Assembly: GCF_041224595.1 (NCBI RefSeq)
Contig: NZ_JBGFGN010000157.1
Location: 62,001-126,000 of the forward strand
DNA length: 64,000 bases
Direction of reading: 5' to 3'
From: Donghicola sp041224595
GTDB lineage: Bacteria; Pseudomonadota; Alphaproteobacteria; Rhodobacterales; Rhodobacteraceae
Below the pieces are notes generated by a model that saw only the letters and a list, made by a program, of their open reading frames with translations, was not told the DNA's origin and searched no databases. Position numbers and translations under genes: made by a program. Below, one piece after another: positions 44,797-54,351 of this stretch (the first letter of the stretch is position 1; every line of letters begins with the position of its first letter).

Positions 44797-46934
44797 TGCG
44801 GAATACTTGGTTCGGGAAAGCTGCTCTGATCGGCGCCCTGTTTGCCTCTACATCGGTACTGGCGCAGACGGCCCAAGATGACGAAGCTCCTGTCTATCTG
44901 ATTGCCGATCAGGTTTTTCTGGATGGCGAAGATCTGCTGGTCGCGTCCGGCCACGTCGAAGCCCGCCAAGGAGAGCGCCGCCTGATGGCGGAAATGGTGA
45001 CCTACAATCAAGACACTGACACCCTGAGCATCGAAGGCAACATCCGCCTTGAGGATGGTAGCAACACGGTGATCCTGGCCGATGCCGCCGAACTCAGCGA
45101 CGATATGCGCGAAGGGCTGTTGCAAGGCGCGCGCATGATTCTGGCGGAGCGCTTGCAACTCGCTGCCGTGGAATTGCAGCGCACCCAAGGGCGCTACCAA
45201 CAAATGTCCAAGGTAGCCGTGACCTCCTGCCATGTCTGCGACGACGGTCGCCCGCCCCTCTGGCATATCCGGGCACGCCGCGTGATCCATGATCAGGAAA
45301 CGCGGAACATCTACTTCGAGGGTGCACAGCTGCGCATTCTGGACGTACCCGTATTCTATGCACCAAAGCTAAGACTGCCCGATCCCACAGTCACCCGCGC
45401 CCGAGGCTTCTTGATCCCCGAGGCCGTCAGCAGTTCGACCTTGGGCACCGCAGTGCGAACACCCTACTTCCTGCCAATCGGCGATCATGCAGATTTGACC
45501 GTCTCGCCGTTCCTGTCTGCGAAAACCAAAACGCTTGAGCTGCGGTACCGTCAGTCCTTCTACAACGGTGACATCGAAATCAACGCCGCAGGCTCGCGCG
45601 ATACCCTGCGCGAAGATGTGGGCCGCAGCTATGTGTTTGCCGAGGGCGACTTCGAGCTACCCGAGAATTTCCGCATTACCTTCGATCTGGAGACAGCGTC
45701 GGACACCACCTATCTGCAAGAGTACGATTATTCCTCGCAAGACCGTCTAGACAGCGCCCTGCAACTGACGCGAGACACGCGCACCAGTTCGTTCGGCCTT
45801 GGCGGCACGGTGTTTGAGACCCTGCGCGCCACCGAGGAGAACGACACCCAAGCCAGCCGCTTGGGCGAGGCGCGGTACGAATTGCGAATGACCCCAGATG
45901 TCATTGGCGGCGAAGCGCGGCTTGGGCTCGAAATCCACGAACATGTACGTGACAGTCATACAGACGAAGTGGGCCGGGACGTCCAGCGCGTCGCCACAAG
46001 TTTCGACTGGCGCAAAAATTGGATTGTGGGGAATGGCTTTGACGCGCAGCTTCTGACCGGCGTCAGCACGGGCTACTTTGATCTGGATGACGACAGTTCT
46101 TTGCGCGATCGTACGGATTACACCATCCCCTACGCTGCCGCGACCCTGCGCTGGCCGCTCGAAGGCATCGGGTCGCAGGGGGCCACGCATTTGGTCGAAC
46201 CCGTCATCCAGTTGGCGTGGTCGAACGATGACACCGGCGCGATACCGAATGACGAAAGCACACGCGTTGAATTTGACAGCGGAAACCTGTTTTCTATCAA
46301 CCGCTTCCCTGCTCCGGATAAAAACGAAGACGGCCTTCGTGCCAATATCGGCCTTGGGTGGACACGTTGGGGCGTGGACGGCAGCTATTCACGCCTGAAC
46401 CTCGGCCGTGTCATCCGTGCCAAAGAAGACAATCGTTTTTCGAACAGTTCTGGCCTTGCAGGCTTAGAATCCGACTGGCTCTTCGAAGCACAGATCGGTC
46501 AGGTCGAAGGGCCAATGCTCAGCGCACGCAGTCTCTTGGACGATCACCTTCGCCTCGCCAAAGTCGAGGCCCAACTGAACTGGACGTTCCCTCGCGGCGC
46601 GCTTGATGCGACGTACCTGTGGCTGGACGAAGATGCTGACGAAGACCGCGATGACGAGGTCTCGGAATGGACATTAGCCAGCACCTATGCGCTGAACGAT
46701 TTCTGGACCAGTTCCGTGGAATGGCGCTACGATCTGGTGGACGACCGCACCTCGACCGCTGGCGTCGGACTTCAATACGAAAACGAATGCGTCAAGGTGG
46801 ACCTTTCCGCCTCGCGCCGCTTCACCTCTTCCGATAACCTCGATCCGTCCACTTCTGTGGGGCTGACTGTTGCGCTGACCGGGTTCAGCGCTGGACGTGG
46901 CTCCGGAGCCGTGCGACAGACATGTAAATCCTGA
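44796..46934 (+). CDS. lptD: LPS-assembly outer-membrane protein LptD
   Basis: A 712-residue outer-membrane protein with an N-terminal signal peptide (cleaved near VLAQTAQ), a periplasmic LptA-like beta-jellyroll (about residues 35-150) and a large beta-barrel that places LPS on the cell surface. Cysteines that could form the inter-domain disulfides are present as VTSCHVCDDG after the jellyroll, CVKVDL late in the barrel and one at the C-terminus. Being in the same operon as surA, which folds LptD, is a strong contextual match. Confidence 0.95.
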   Translation: MRNTWFGKAALIGALFASTSVLAQTAQDDEAPVYLIADQVFLDGEDLLVASGHVEARQGERRLMAEMVTYNQDTDTLSIEGNIRLEDGSNTVILADAAELSDDMREGLLQGARMILAERLQLAAVELQRTQGRYQQMSKVAVTSCHVCDDGRPPLWHIRARRVIHDQETRNIYFEGAQLRILDVPVFYAPKLRLPDPTVTRARGFLIPEAVSSSTLGTAVRTPYFLPIGDHADLTVSPFLSAKTKTLELRYRQSFYNGDIEINAAGSRDTLREDVGRSYVFAEGDFELPENFRITFDLETASDTTYLQEYDYSSQDRLDSALQLTRDTRTSSFGLGGTVFETLRATEENDTQASRLGEARYELRMTPDVIGGEARLGLEIHEHVRDSHTDEVGRDVQRVATSFDWRKNWIVGNGFDAQLLTGVSTGYFDLDDDSSLRDRTDYTIPYAAATLRWPLEGIGSQGATHLVEPVIQLAWSNDDTGAIPNDESTRVEFDSGNLFSINRFPAPDKNEDGLRANIGLGWTRWGVDGSYSRLNLGRVIRAKEDNRFSNSSGLAGLESDWLFEAQIGQVEGPMLSARSLLDDHLRLAKVEAQLNWTFPRGALDATYLWLDEDADEDRDDEVSEWTLASTYALNDFWTSSVEWRYDLVDDRTSTAGVGLQYENECVKVDLSASRRFTSSDNLDPSTSVGLTVALTGFSAGRGSGAVRQTCKS

Positions 46935-46959
46935 CCCTGACTGACCCAAGAGAGGGACA

Positions 46960-48177
46960 ATGCGCAACCTGCTGCTACTTTCTGCGACCCTTCTTTCGCT
47001 GATGCCGACCCTTGGTCCGGCTCAGGGACTGTTTTCTCCTGTTATCCGCGTCAACGAAGACGCCGTCACCGGTTACGAGCTGAACCAGCGGATTACGTTG
47101 CTGCGGGCCTTTGGCACGCCCGGGAACATCCCCCAACTGGCCGAAGAGCAACTGATTGACGACGCCCTGAAAGTTCAGGCGGCGGCACAGATGGGCATCA
47201 CCGTCACCCCCGAAGAGATCGAGGGCGGCATTGCTGAACTGGCCAGCCGCGGTCAATTGGCCCCTGACCAGTTTCTGGCCAACATCACAGCCAGCGGTGT
47301 TGATCGTGCAACGATCGAAGCTTTTGTAATTCCGGGTCTGGTTTGGCGCCAAGTGGTGCGCCAACGGTTCTCGGGGCAAACGAACGTGACCGAGGACGAG
47401 ATTGATCGCGCAATGGCGCTGACCGGTTCTGGCGGTGGTCTGCGCGTTCTGCTTGGCGAGATCATTTTGCCCGCGCGCCCTCAGGTGCCCGGCGAAGTTG
47501 AACAAGCGACCCAGATCGCAAACCGCGTCACAAAAACCACCTCCCCTGCTGAGTTTTCGGCAGCAGCGCGTCAGTATTCGGCAACCGCATCGCGCCAATC
47601 CGGCGGCCGGATGCCTTGGATGCCGATCACTCAGTTGCCCCCTATCCTGCGCCCTCTGGTCTTGTCACTCGGCATCAATGAGGTAACGCAACCCATTGAA
47701 ATACCGAATGGTATTGCCTTGTTCCAGCTGCGCGGCATCGAAGAAACCGAGTCCACTGCGCCCGAATACGCAGCGATCGAGTACGCTCAATACCTGATTC
47801 CCGGCGGTCAGAGCCAAGCCGCGTTGTCGGAAGCCGCGCGCATCAGTGGCACAACCGACTCGTGCAACGATCTGTATGGCGTTAACAAAGGTCAGGATCC
47901 GGCCCGTCTGGAACGCACCAGCTTGCCCCCCGCGCAGATCCCCAGCGACATTGCAATCGAGCTGTCGAAGCTGGACGAAGGCGAAACCAGCACCGCTATC
48001 ACCCGCAACGGCGGTCAGACTCTGGTTCTACTGATGATGTGTGGCCGCACCGCTGCAATCAACGAAGAGGCCAGCCGCGAGGATGTGGCCAACAACCTGC
48101 GCAACCAGCGCCTTGCGGCATCTGCAGACAGCTATTTGGGGCAACTCAAGGCTGACGCACGGATCGTTCGTCCATGA
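46960..48177 (+). CDS. surA: SurA-type periplasmic chaperone / prolyl isomerase
   Basis: A 405-residue exported protein with a signal peptide (cleaved near GPAQG), a SurA N-terminal chaperone domain (NEDAVTGYELNQRITLLRAFG, then EEQLIDDALKVQAAAQMGI) and one parvulin-like domain in the middle (VLLGEIILPARPQVPG to PITQLPPILRPLVLSL). It helps outer-membrane proteins such as LptD fold in the periplasm. It starts 25 bases after lptD, whose product is a known client of SurA, and overlaps pdxA by ATGA. Confidence 0.92.
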   Translation: MRNLLLLSATLLSLMPTLGPAQGLFSPVIRVNEDAVTGYELNQRITLLRAFGTPGNIPQLAEEQLIDDALKVQAAAQMGITVTPEEIEGGIAELASRGQLAPDQFLANITASGVDRATIEAFVIPGLVWRQVVRQRFSGQTNVTEDEIDRAMALTGSGGGLRVLLGEIILPARPQVPGEVEQATQIANRVTKTTSPAEFSAAARQYSATASRQSGGRMPWMPITQLPPILRPLVLSLGINEVTQPIEIPNGIALFQLRGIEETESTAPEYAAIEYAQYLIPGGQSQAALSEAARISGTTDSCNDLYGVNKGQDPARLERTSLPPAQIPSDIAIELSKLDEGETSTAITRNGGQTLVLLMMCGRTAAINEEASREDVANNLRNQRLAASADSYLGQLKADARIVRP

Positions 48178-49157
48178 CACTGGCACCGATTGCCCTGACC
48201 TGCGGTGAGCCCGCAGGTATTGGCCCCGAAATCGCGGCGCGCGCCTGGGAGACCTTGGGCGCGCGTTTGCCCTTCTTTTACATCGGCGACCCACGGCATC
48301 TGCCCTCTGGTACGCCCGTGACCGAAATTCACAACCCGATGGATGCGCTTCATGCCAGCGCGACCGCCCTACCCGTGCTGCGCCACGATTTTCCCGCAGA
48401 CAACACATGGGGCGAACCTGACGCACAGAACGCGCATGGCGTGGTCGAGGTCATCGCCCGCGCCGTGAAACTGGTACAAGACGGTCAGGCCAGCGCGGTT
48501 TGCACCCTGCCGATCAACAAGCACGTCCTGCAATCGGGTGCCGGCTTCGCCTATCCGGGTCACACCGAATATCTGGCGGCTTTGGGCGGTGTGGACCGCG
48601 TTGTGATGATGCTCGCCAGCCCAGAGCTGCGGGTCGTTCCGACAACTATCCACATCGCACTGGATCAGGTCGCGACCGAGCTGACCCCCGAACTTCTGGA
48701 AGAAACCATCTGGATCACGCACCGCGCGCTGTTTCAGGATTTTGGCGTTGAAAGCCCTCGGATTGCGGTCGCGGGCCTTAATCCCCACGCTGGCGAGAAC
48801 GGCGCGATGGGCCGCCAAGAGCTCGAGATGATCACCCCCTTGCTCGACAAACTGCGGGCCGAGCGTTTGGATATCGCAGGGCCTCTATCCGCCGACACCA
48901 TGTTCCACCCCGCCGCCCGCGCGCGCTATGACGCTGCAGTCTGCATGTACCACGACCAAGCGCTGATTCCGATCAAGACGCTGGCCTTTGACGCCGGTGT
49001 GAACGTGACCCTTGGCCTGCCGTTCATCCGCACCTCGCCGGACCACGGCACCGCCTTTGACATTGCGGGACAGGGCCTTGCCAATCCCGCCAGCACGATC
49101 GCCGCGCTAGAAATGGCCCGCGACATGGCCATCGCCCGTGCAGGAGCCAAGTTATGA
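48174..49157 (+). CDS. pdxA: 4-hydroxythreonine-4-phosphate dehydrogenase
   Basis: A 327-residue metal-dependent dehydrogenase in DXP-dependent pyridoxal 5'-phosphate synthesis. LTCGEPAGIGPEIAAR at the start, the first metal His in FAYPGHTEYLA, AGLNPHAGENGAMGRQE and YHDQALIPIKTLAFD for the later ligands are all intact. It is joined to surA and rsmA by ATGA overlaps, the same arrangement as in E. coli. Confidence 0.97.
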   Translation: MTLAPIALTCGEPAGIGPEIAARAWETLGARLPFFYIGDPRHLPSGTPVTEIHNPMDALHASATALPVLRHDFPADNTWGEPDAQNAHGVVEVIARAVKLVQDGQASAVCTLPINKHVLQSGAGFAYPGHTEYLAALGGVDRVVMMLASPELRVVPTTIHIALDQVATELTPELLEETIWITHRALFQDFGVESPRIAVAGLNPHAGENGAMGRQELEMITPLLDKLRAERLDIAGPLSADTMFHPAARARYDAAVCMYHDQALIPIKTLAFDAGVNVTLGLPFIRTSPDHGTAFDIAGQGLANPASTIAALEMARDMAIARAGAKL

Positions 49158-49996
49158 GCGCCATCGACAACCTGCCTCCGCTGCGCGAGGTTATCGCCAC
49201 ACACGAGTTGAACGCCCGCAAATCGCTGGGTCAGAACTTCCTTTTGGATTTGAATCTGACGTCCAAGATTGCGCGCCAAGCGGGCGATCTGACGGGCTGC
49301 GATGTGCTGGAAATCGGCCCGGGCCCGGGCGGTCTGACACGCGGCCTTTTGGCCGAAGGGGCGCGCCGTGTCTTGGCCATTGAGAAAGACAGCCGCTGTA
49401 TCCCCGCACTGGCCGAAGTCGCCGCAGCCTATGACGGCCGCCTTCAGGTGATCGAGGGCGACGCGCTCGAGGTGAATCCGCTAGTGTACCTGACCCCGCC
49501 AATCCGCGTGGCCGCCAACCTGCCCTACAACGTCGGGACCGAGCTTTTGGTGCGCTGGCTGACGCCGCAGCAGTGGCCGCCGTTCTGGACCAGTCTTACC
49601 CTGATGTTCCAGAAAGAGGTCGCAGAACGGATCGTCGCGACACCGGGCAGCAAAGCCTATGGCCGTCTTGCTATTCTAGCCCAGTGGCGGGCCGACGCGC
49701 GCATCGTGATCAACTTGCCGCCCGAAGCGTTCAGCCCGCCGCCCAAAGTCTCTTCGGCTGTCGTGCATCTGACCGCTCTGGAAGAGCCGCGCTATCCCGC
49801 CGACCCTTCTGTCCTGAGCCGTGTGGTCGCCGCCGCGTTTAACCAGCGCCGCAAGATGCTACGCGCTAGCCTCAAGGGGGTCGCACCGGACATCGAAGAT
49901 CGGTTGCTGGCCGCAGGCATCAAGCCTACAGAGCGTGCCGAGCAAGTCAGCCTAGAGGGTTTCTGCGCCCTCGCCCGTGAAATCAAAAAGACCTGA
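49154..49996 (+). CDS. rsmA: 16S rRNA dimethyladenosine transferase
   Basis: A 280-residue SAM enzyme (KsgA) that dimethylates A1518 and A1519 near the 3' end of 16S rRNA during small-subunit maturation. The opening ARKSLGQNFLLDLNLTSKIA, the SAM loop EIGPGPGGLTRGLL, and the catalytic NLPYNVGTELL are present, with the helical C-terminal domain after PPPKVSSAVV. It is the last gene of the lpt-surA-pdxA unit and is followed by a strong terminator. Confidence 0.97.
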   Translation: MSAIDNLPPLREVIATHELNARKSLGQNFLLDLNLTSKIARQAGDLTGCDVLEIGPGPGGLTRGLLAEGARRVLAIEKDSRCIPALAEVAAAYDGRLQVIEGDALEVNPLVYLTPPIRVAANLPYNVGTELLVRWLTPQQWPPFWTSLTLMFQKEVAERIVATPGSKAYGRLAILAQWRADARIVINLPPEAFSPPPKVSSAVVHLTALEEPRYPADPSVLSRVVAAAFNQRRKMLRASLKGVAPDIEDRLLAAGIKPTERAEQVSLEGFCALAREIKKT

Positions 49997-50002
49997 GAAC
50001 GC

Positions 50003-50034
50003 AAAAGCCCCCGAAATTCGGGGGCTTTCTTCAT
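50003..50034. terminator. Bidirectional terminator, rsmA / DUF4167
   Basis: AAAAGCCCCCGA and TCGGGGGCTTT form an 11-pair stem with a 3-base loop; TTTCTT follows on the plus strand and TTTTGC on the minus strand. It lies 7 bases after the rsmA stop and 19 bases beyond the DUF4167 stop. Confidence 0.85.
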
Positions 50035-50052
50035 TCTGGATGCTTGAGCGCC

Positions 50053-50784
50053 TTATTCGGCGGCCGCAGGGGTGTCGCTCGAAGAGTCGCCTTTGGGGGC
50101 ATCGCCGCCCTCGGTGTCTGCCTTCTTGGCCCGAGGCTTGCGCGGCGCGCGCTTTGGCTTGGGCTTCTCTTCGCCTTCTGCCTTGTCAGCCGCGGGCTTT
50201 TTTGCGCGTGGCGCGCGGGGCTTGCGCGCGGGCTTGGGCTCTTCGGCGGCGGGCTGCGCTTCGGATGCTTTGCTTTCCGGTGTTTCAACCAGACCGTTGT
50301 CCGCATCGTCGCTGTCAGCATCTGCCTCCACCGTCAGCCCTTCGGACTTGGGCTGCTCTGGCGCAGCTTCAGCGGCTGCGGGTGCTGCGTCCTCGGGTTG
50401 GGTCTCGGGCTGCTGGTCATTGCCGGACTCAGCGTTTTCGCGCTCGCGGCGTTCCTGACGCTCTGCGCGTTCGCGGTCTTTTTCGGCCTGACGCTCGCGC
50501 ATTTCGCGCTCTTGCTGCTCGCGGCGCGCGTCGATTTCACGCTGCGCTTCGCTGAGCATGCGCAGGTAATGTTCAGCGTGCTGCTGGAAGTTTTCGGCCG
50601 CCACGCGGTCGTTGGACAACTGCGCGTCCCGTGCCAGCTGATTATACTTTTCGATAATCTGCTGAGGAGTGCCGCGCACTTTGCCTTCGGGTCCCGAACT
50701 GTCGAAGACCCGATTAACAATATTGCCCATCGAGCGGTTGTTGCGGTTCGATTTGGACCGCGACCGTGATTTGGAAGATCTCAT
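50053..50784 (-). CDS. DUF4167 protein
   Basis: A 243-residue soluble protein. The N-terminal DUF4167 domain is clear (SNRNNRSMGNIVNRVFDSSG, then IIEKYNQLARDAQLSNDRVAAENFQQHAEHYLRML), followed by a charged helix rich in Arg and Glu and a low-complexity Ala/Pro/Lys tail with repeated KPARKPRAP-like units. The basic Arg/Ser/Asn-rich start suggests RNA binding, but function is unknown. ATG 50784 is the family start. The 209 bases upstream, after prmC, contain a hairpin (CCGCC-TTTTG-GGCGG at about 50830-50844) in the likely 5' leader and little else. Confidence 0.88.
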   Translation of the reverse strand: MRSSKSRSRSKSNRNNRSMGNIVNRVFDSSGPEGKVRGTPQQIIEKYNQLARDAQLSNDRVAAENFQQHAEHYLRMLSEAQREIDARREQQEREMRERQAEKDRERAERQERRERENAESGNDQQPETQPEDAAPAAAEAAPEQPKSEGLTVEADADSDDADNGLVETPESKASEAQPAAEEPKPARKPRAPRAKKPAADKAEGEEKPKPKRAPRKPRAKKADTEGGDAPKGDSSSDTPAAAE

Positions 50785-50993
50785 AGGTTTTGCTGTCCAG
50801 CCTTCATTGGCCTTGTGCTCTGGACCCTGCCGCCTTTTGGGCGGGGATCCGCGAGCAGGATTATTTTTTTGGCTTAACATCGCGGGGGCAGCTGTAACCG
50901 CACCAGCCTGCGACTACACCTGAGTAATCACTTTGACCCAGTTGTTGCAAGGCCAAAGCGCGAATTTGGGGTCTTAAACCTGCGAAAAATCGC

Positions 50994-51830
50994 CTAAACC
51001 TGCTCTTTTATTGCCGAAACGACACGATCATGGCCATTCAAGTCTTGATGAACGGTCACTTTGGATAACCCTGCCCCCTCAAAAATAGCGGAGACTGCGG
51101 GTCCTTGGCGGTAGCCGATTTCCACCAGCACGCGCCCCATCGGCGCTAGGTGTGTCATCGCGCCCGCCGCAATAACTGTATATGGCGCCGTCCCATCCGC
51201 GCCGGGGGTCAACGCCAGTTCCGGCTCGTGCAGACGCACTTCGGGCGACAGGTCATGCATTTCGGCGGCATCGATGTAGGGCGGATTGGAAACGATCAGA
51301 TCAAACGCCCCCTCGACCGCATCAAACCAATCGGACTGTTCAAAGTCACAGCGCGCCTCGACGCCCAAACGCACCGCGTTCTCGCGCGCGACGTCCAAGG
51401 CTCGTTCGGACAGGTCCACCGCCACGCCGCGCGCCTCGGGACTCTCGGCCAAGAGTGTCAGGGCAATGCATCCGGTCCCCGTCCCCAAATCCAGAACCCG
51501 CGCAAACGGTTGCTCCAGAACCAGAGAAATCAGCGTTTCGGTTTCTGGTCGGGGGTCAAGTACATCGCGGGTGACTGTGAACCGGCGGCCATAGAAATCG
51601 CGCCCACCGGTCAAGTGGCTGACGGGCTCGCGCGCGGTACGGCGTGTGATCAGGGTGTAGAACGCGTCGGCCTGCACGGGGTCCAAAGCGTCGTGCATCA
51701 TCAAGATCAAGCGTCCAGCGTCCACGCCAACCACATGGGCCAGCAAACGGCGCGCATCGACCGCAGGATCAGGCACACCCGCAGCGCGCAGTCGCGCGAT
51801 GGCCGCGGTCAGCGCCTCTTGCAGGGTCAT
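50994..51830 (-). CDS. prmC: Release-factor glutamine methyltransferase
   Basis: A 278-residue SAM methyltransferase (HemK) that methylates the Gln of the GGQ motif in peptide release factors. An N-terminal helical domain precedes the SAM loop VLDLGTGTGCIALTLL and the catalytic NPPYIDAAEM. Its substrate is encoded directly upstream: prfA overlaps it by ATGA, the common bacterial pairing. Confidence 0.96.
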   Translation of the reverse strand: MTLQEALTAAIARLRAAGVPDPAVDARRLLAHVVGVDAGRLILMMHDALDPVQADAFYTLITRRTAREPVSHLTGGRDFYGRRFTVTRDVLDPRPETETLISLVLEQPFARVLDLGTGTGCIALTLLAESPEARGVAVDLSERALDVARENAVRLGVEARCDFEQSDWFDAVEGAFDLIVSNPPYIDAAEMHDLSPEVRLHEPELALTPGADGTAPYTVIAAGAMTHLAPMGRVLVEIGYRQGPAVSAIFEGAGLSKVTVHQDLNGHDRVVSAIKEQV

Positions 51831-52882
51831 CCGTCCAGCTCAGATAGCAGGGTCGCCTGATGGTCAGAGATCAGCGCGTCGATCACCTCGTCCAGATCGC
51901 CCTGCATGATTTGATCCAGCTTATAGAGCGTCAGGTTGATGCGATGATCGGTCATTCGGCCCTGCGGGAAATTGTAAGTCCGAATGCGTTCGCTGCGATC
52001 CCCACTGCCGACTTGGCTCTTGCGGTCAGCGGCGCGTTCCGCGTCCGCCGCTTGGCGCTGCATATCGAAGAGACGTGTTTTCAAAACCTGCATCGCGATT
52101 GCGCGGTTCTGGTGCTGGGATTTCTCGCTGCTGGTGACGACAACGCCCGTGGGGATGTGGGTGATCCGCACCGCCGAGTCGGTCGTGTTAACATGCTGAC
52201 CGCCCGCGCCAGAGCTGCGCATGGTGTCTATCCGTAGATCGTTCGCGTTGATCTCAATATCCACGTCTTCGGCTTCGGGCAGAACAGCCACAGTCGCCGC
52301 CGAGGTATGAATGCGCCCGCCACTCTCGGTCTCGGGCACGCGCTGAACGCGATGCACACCGGATTCGAACTTCAGACGGGCAAAGACACCCTCGCCTTTG
52401 ACGTTCGCGACGACTTCTTTGATGCCGCCAAGCTCGGTCTGCGCCATCTCTAGGATCTCGAACTTCCAGCCGTGGCTTTCGGCGTAGCGCTGGTACATGC
52501 GCAACAGATCGCCCGCAAAGAGGCCCGCCTCGTCCCCGCCCGTGCCCGGACGAATTTCGATGATCGCCGGTCGGTCGTCCGCCGCATCGCGCGGCAACAG
52601 GGCCAAGCGCATCCGGTGCTCCATCTCGGGCAATTGCGCCTTGAGCTCTGGCAGTTCCTCTTCGGCCAGTTCCTTCATGTCGGGATCGGCCAGCATAGCC
52701 TCGGCCTCGGTCAGATCGTCGAGCAAGGTTTTGTAATCGCGGATCTCGGCAACGACCGGCTTGAGCTGTGCATATTCACGGGACAGCTCTGCGATCTCGT
52801 CGTTGAAATCTCCCGAAGACAGCTTGGCCTCTAGGAATTCGTACCGCTGTACGATCTGTTCGAGTTTTTCATAAGGTACCAT
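51827..52882 (-). CDS. prfA: Peptide chain release factor 1
   Basis: About 351 residues. It recognises UAA and UAG in the ribosomal A site and triggers peptide release. The catalytic GGQ lies in SSGAGGQHVNTTDSAVRITH; the stop-codon recognition region RVQRVPETESGGRIHTSA includes the PxT tripeptide (PET), as in other RF1 proteins. I took ATG 52882 (MVPYEKLEQI), the usual family start, over the frame's first codon at 52900. Confidence 0.96.
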   Translation of the reverse strand: MVPYEKLEQIVQRYEFLEAKLSSGDFNDEIAELSREYAQLKPVVAEIRDYKTLLDDLTEAEAMLADPDMKELAEEELPELKAQLPEMEHRMRLALLPRDAADDRPAIIEIRPGTGGDEAGLFAGDLLRMYQRYAESHGWKFEILEMAQTELGGIKEVVANVKGEGVFARLKFESGVHRVQRVPETESGGRIHTSAATVAVLPEAEDVDIEINANDLRIDTMRSSGAGGQHVNTTDSAVRITHIPTGVVVTSSEKSQHQNRAIAMQVLKTRLFDMQRQAADAERAADRKSQVGSGDRSERIRTYNFPQGRMTDHRINLTLYKLDQIMQGDLDEVIDALISDHQATLLSELDG

Positions 52883-52913
52883 GCCGCCTAAGTTTCCCAA
52901 GGCTGCGCTTTCG

Positions 52914-53342
52914 TCAAGTGCCCTCGGGGGTCAGTTGCGAAATCCACCCCTCGACCCGTGCCTTGTTCACGCCGAAATCAGACTGCCCAAAGCGCAGCCG
53001 ACCGAACAGAATCACGCGATCCTCGGCCGCAGTGATGGTCGTGTAATCGGGAAATCCCCAAAAGGCCGAGCGGGTGATATAGGTCACGCTACTCTCTTCG
53101 ACCGCGCCAGCCAGCCGCTCGGTGCGCGGGGTCGACAGGGCGATGCGATCCAGTTCAGCAAGGGAGGCGCTGGGATCGTTCACAGCCACAACGCGAATAG
53201 CTGCGCCCTCTTTGTCCTCGTCCTTGGTGAAGGTCAGCGCACCGTGCCAGCGGGCCGGGTCACTTGGGGCCAGCCGCACCCACGCCATCAGGGCCGCAAC
53301 AGCGACGAGGGCTAGGACAAGGATGAGAAGTCCGATCTTCAT
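52914..53342 (-). CDS. DUF1499 protein
   Basis: A 142-residue protein with one N-terminal hydrophobic segment (LLILVLALVAVAALMAWV) and a DUF1499 domain, recognisable by YITRSAFWGFPDYTTI and a segment like RLRFGQSDFGVNKARVEGW near the end. It is probably membrane-anchored or exported. Function unknown. ATG 53342 gives the clean hydrophobic start and follows GGAGCC; it sits 29 bases after speB and 31 before prfA. Confidence 0.8.
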   Translation of the reverse strand: MKIGLLILVLALVAVAALMAWVRLAPSDPARWHGALTFTKDEDKEGAAIRVVAVNDPSASLAELDRIALSTPRTERLAGAVEESSVTYITRSAFWGFPDYTTITAAEDRVILFGRLRFGQSDFGVNKARVEGWISQLTPEGT

Positions 53343-53371
53343 GGGGGCTGGCTCCTTTGTTTCTGAACAAC

Positions 53372-54340
53372 TTAGGCGGCCTTGCGCCGCGTCCAACACC
53401 AAAGGGCCAGAATTTCCATCGCCACATGGGCGCCCGCGATGGCCGTGGCTCCGGTCGTATCGAACGGAGGAGAGACTTCGACCACGTCACCCCCCACCAG
53501 ATTGATCCCAGCAATGTCCCGCAGAATGATCGAAGCTTGGCCGCTGGTCAGACCGCCCCAGACCGGCGTGCCCGTGCCCGGTGCAAAAGCAGGGTCTAGG
53601 CAGTCGATGTCAAAGGTCAGGTAGGTCTGGTTGTCACCTAGGATATCCTTGATCTTTTTCGCAACGGCGACAGGACCGGTTTCATGCACCTCGCGGGCGT
53701 CGATGGTCGGCACGCCAAGGTTATCTTCGTTCACCGTACGGATGCCCACCTGAACGCTGCGTTTGGGGTCGATCAGCCCCTCTTTAACCGCTTTGTAGAA
53801 CATGGTCCCGTGGTCGATGCGGCTCATGTCATCGTCGGCCCAAGTGTCCGAGTGTGCATCAAAATGCAGCAGCGACAGCGGCCCGTATTTCTCGGCATAG
53901 GCGCGCAAGATCGGGAAGCTGATGTAGTGATCACCGCCCAATGTGATGCTGGCCGCACCTGCGTCCAGAATGCCCTTGATATGCGTGGTCAGTTTACCCG
54001 GAAAGCTGGGAGTGTGCGCGTAATCGAACGCCAGATCGCCATAATCCACGACCGCGAATTCCGACAGCGGGTCAAAGCCCCAACCATAGGGCGGATCATA
54101 GGGTTGCAGGGTGCTGGCCTCGCGGATCGCGCGGGGGCCAAGGCGCGTGCCCGTGCGGTTCGTCACCGCTTGGTCGAACGGCACGCCAGTAATGGCCACA
54201 TCCACACCGGTCAGATCCTTGGTGTACTGGCGGCGCAAGAAAGATGTCGCACCGCCGAACGCATTCTCGTACCGCAGCCCGCGCGGGTTCTTTTCAGTGA
54301 ACGCCGTATCAACCTGTTTCTTTGCGTCTTCGAGCGCCAT
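53372..54340 (-). CDS. speB: Agmatinase / arginase-family ureohydrolase
   Basis: A 322-residue binuclear-manganese enzyme that releases urea from agmatine (or a related guanidino compound). The metal ligands are seen in TLGGDHYISFP, LLHFDAHSDTW, and FDIDCLDPAFAPGTGTP. Agmatinase is the best fit by overall look (RTGTRLGPRAIREAS), but guanidinobutyrase cannot be excluded. It lies 11 bases after an M20 amidohydrolase gene, so the two may act together in degrading nitrogenous compounds. Confidence 0.88.
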   Translation of the reverse strand: MALEDAKKQVDTAFTEKNPRGLRYENAFGGATSFLRRQYTKDLTGVDVAITGVPFDQAVTNRTGTRLGPRAIREASTLQPYDPPYGWGFDPLSEFAVVDYGDLAFDYAHTPSFPGKLTTHIKGILDAGAASITLGGDHYISFPILRAYAEKYGPLSLLHFDAHSDTWADDDMSRIDHGTMFYKAVKEGLIDPKRSVQVGIRTVNEDNLGVPTIDAREVHETGPVAVAKKIKDILGDNQTYLTFDIDCLDPAFAPGTGTPVWGGLTSGQASIILRDIAGINLVGGDVVEVSPPFDTTGATAIAGAHVAMEILALWCWTRRKAA

Positions 54341-54351
54341 GATCAGTCCTT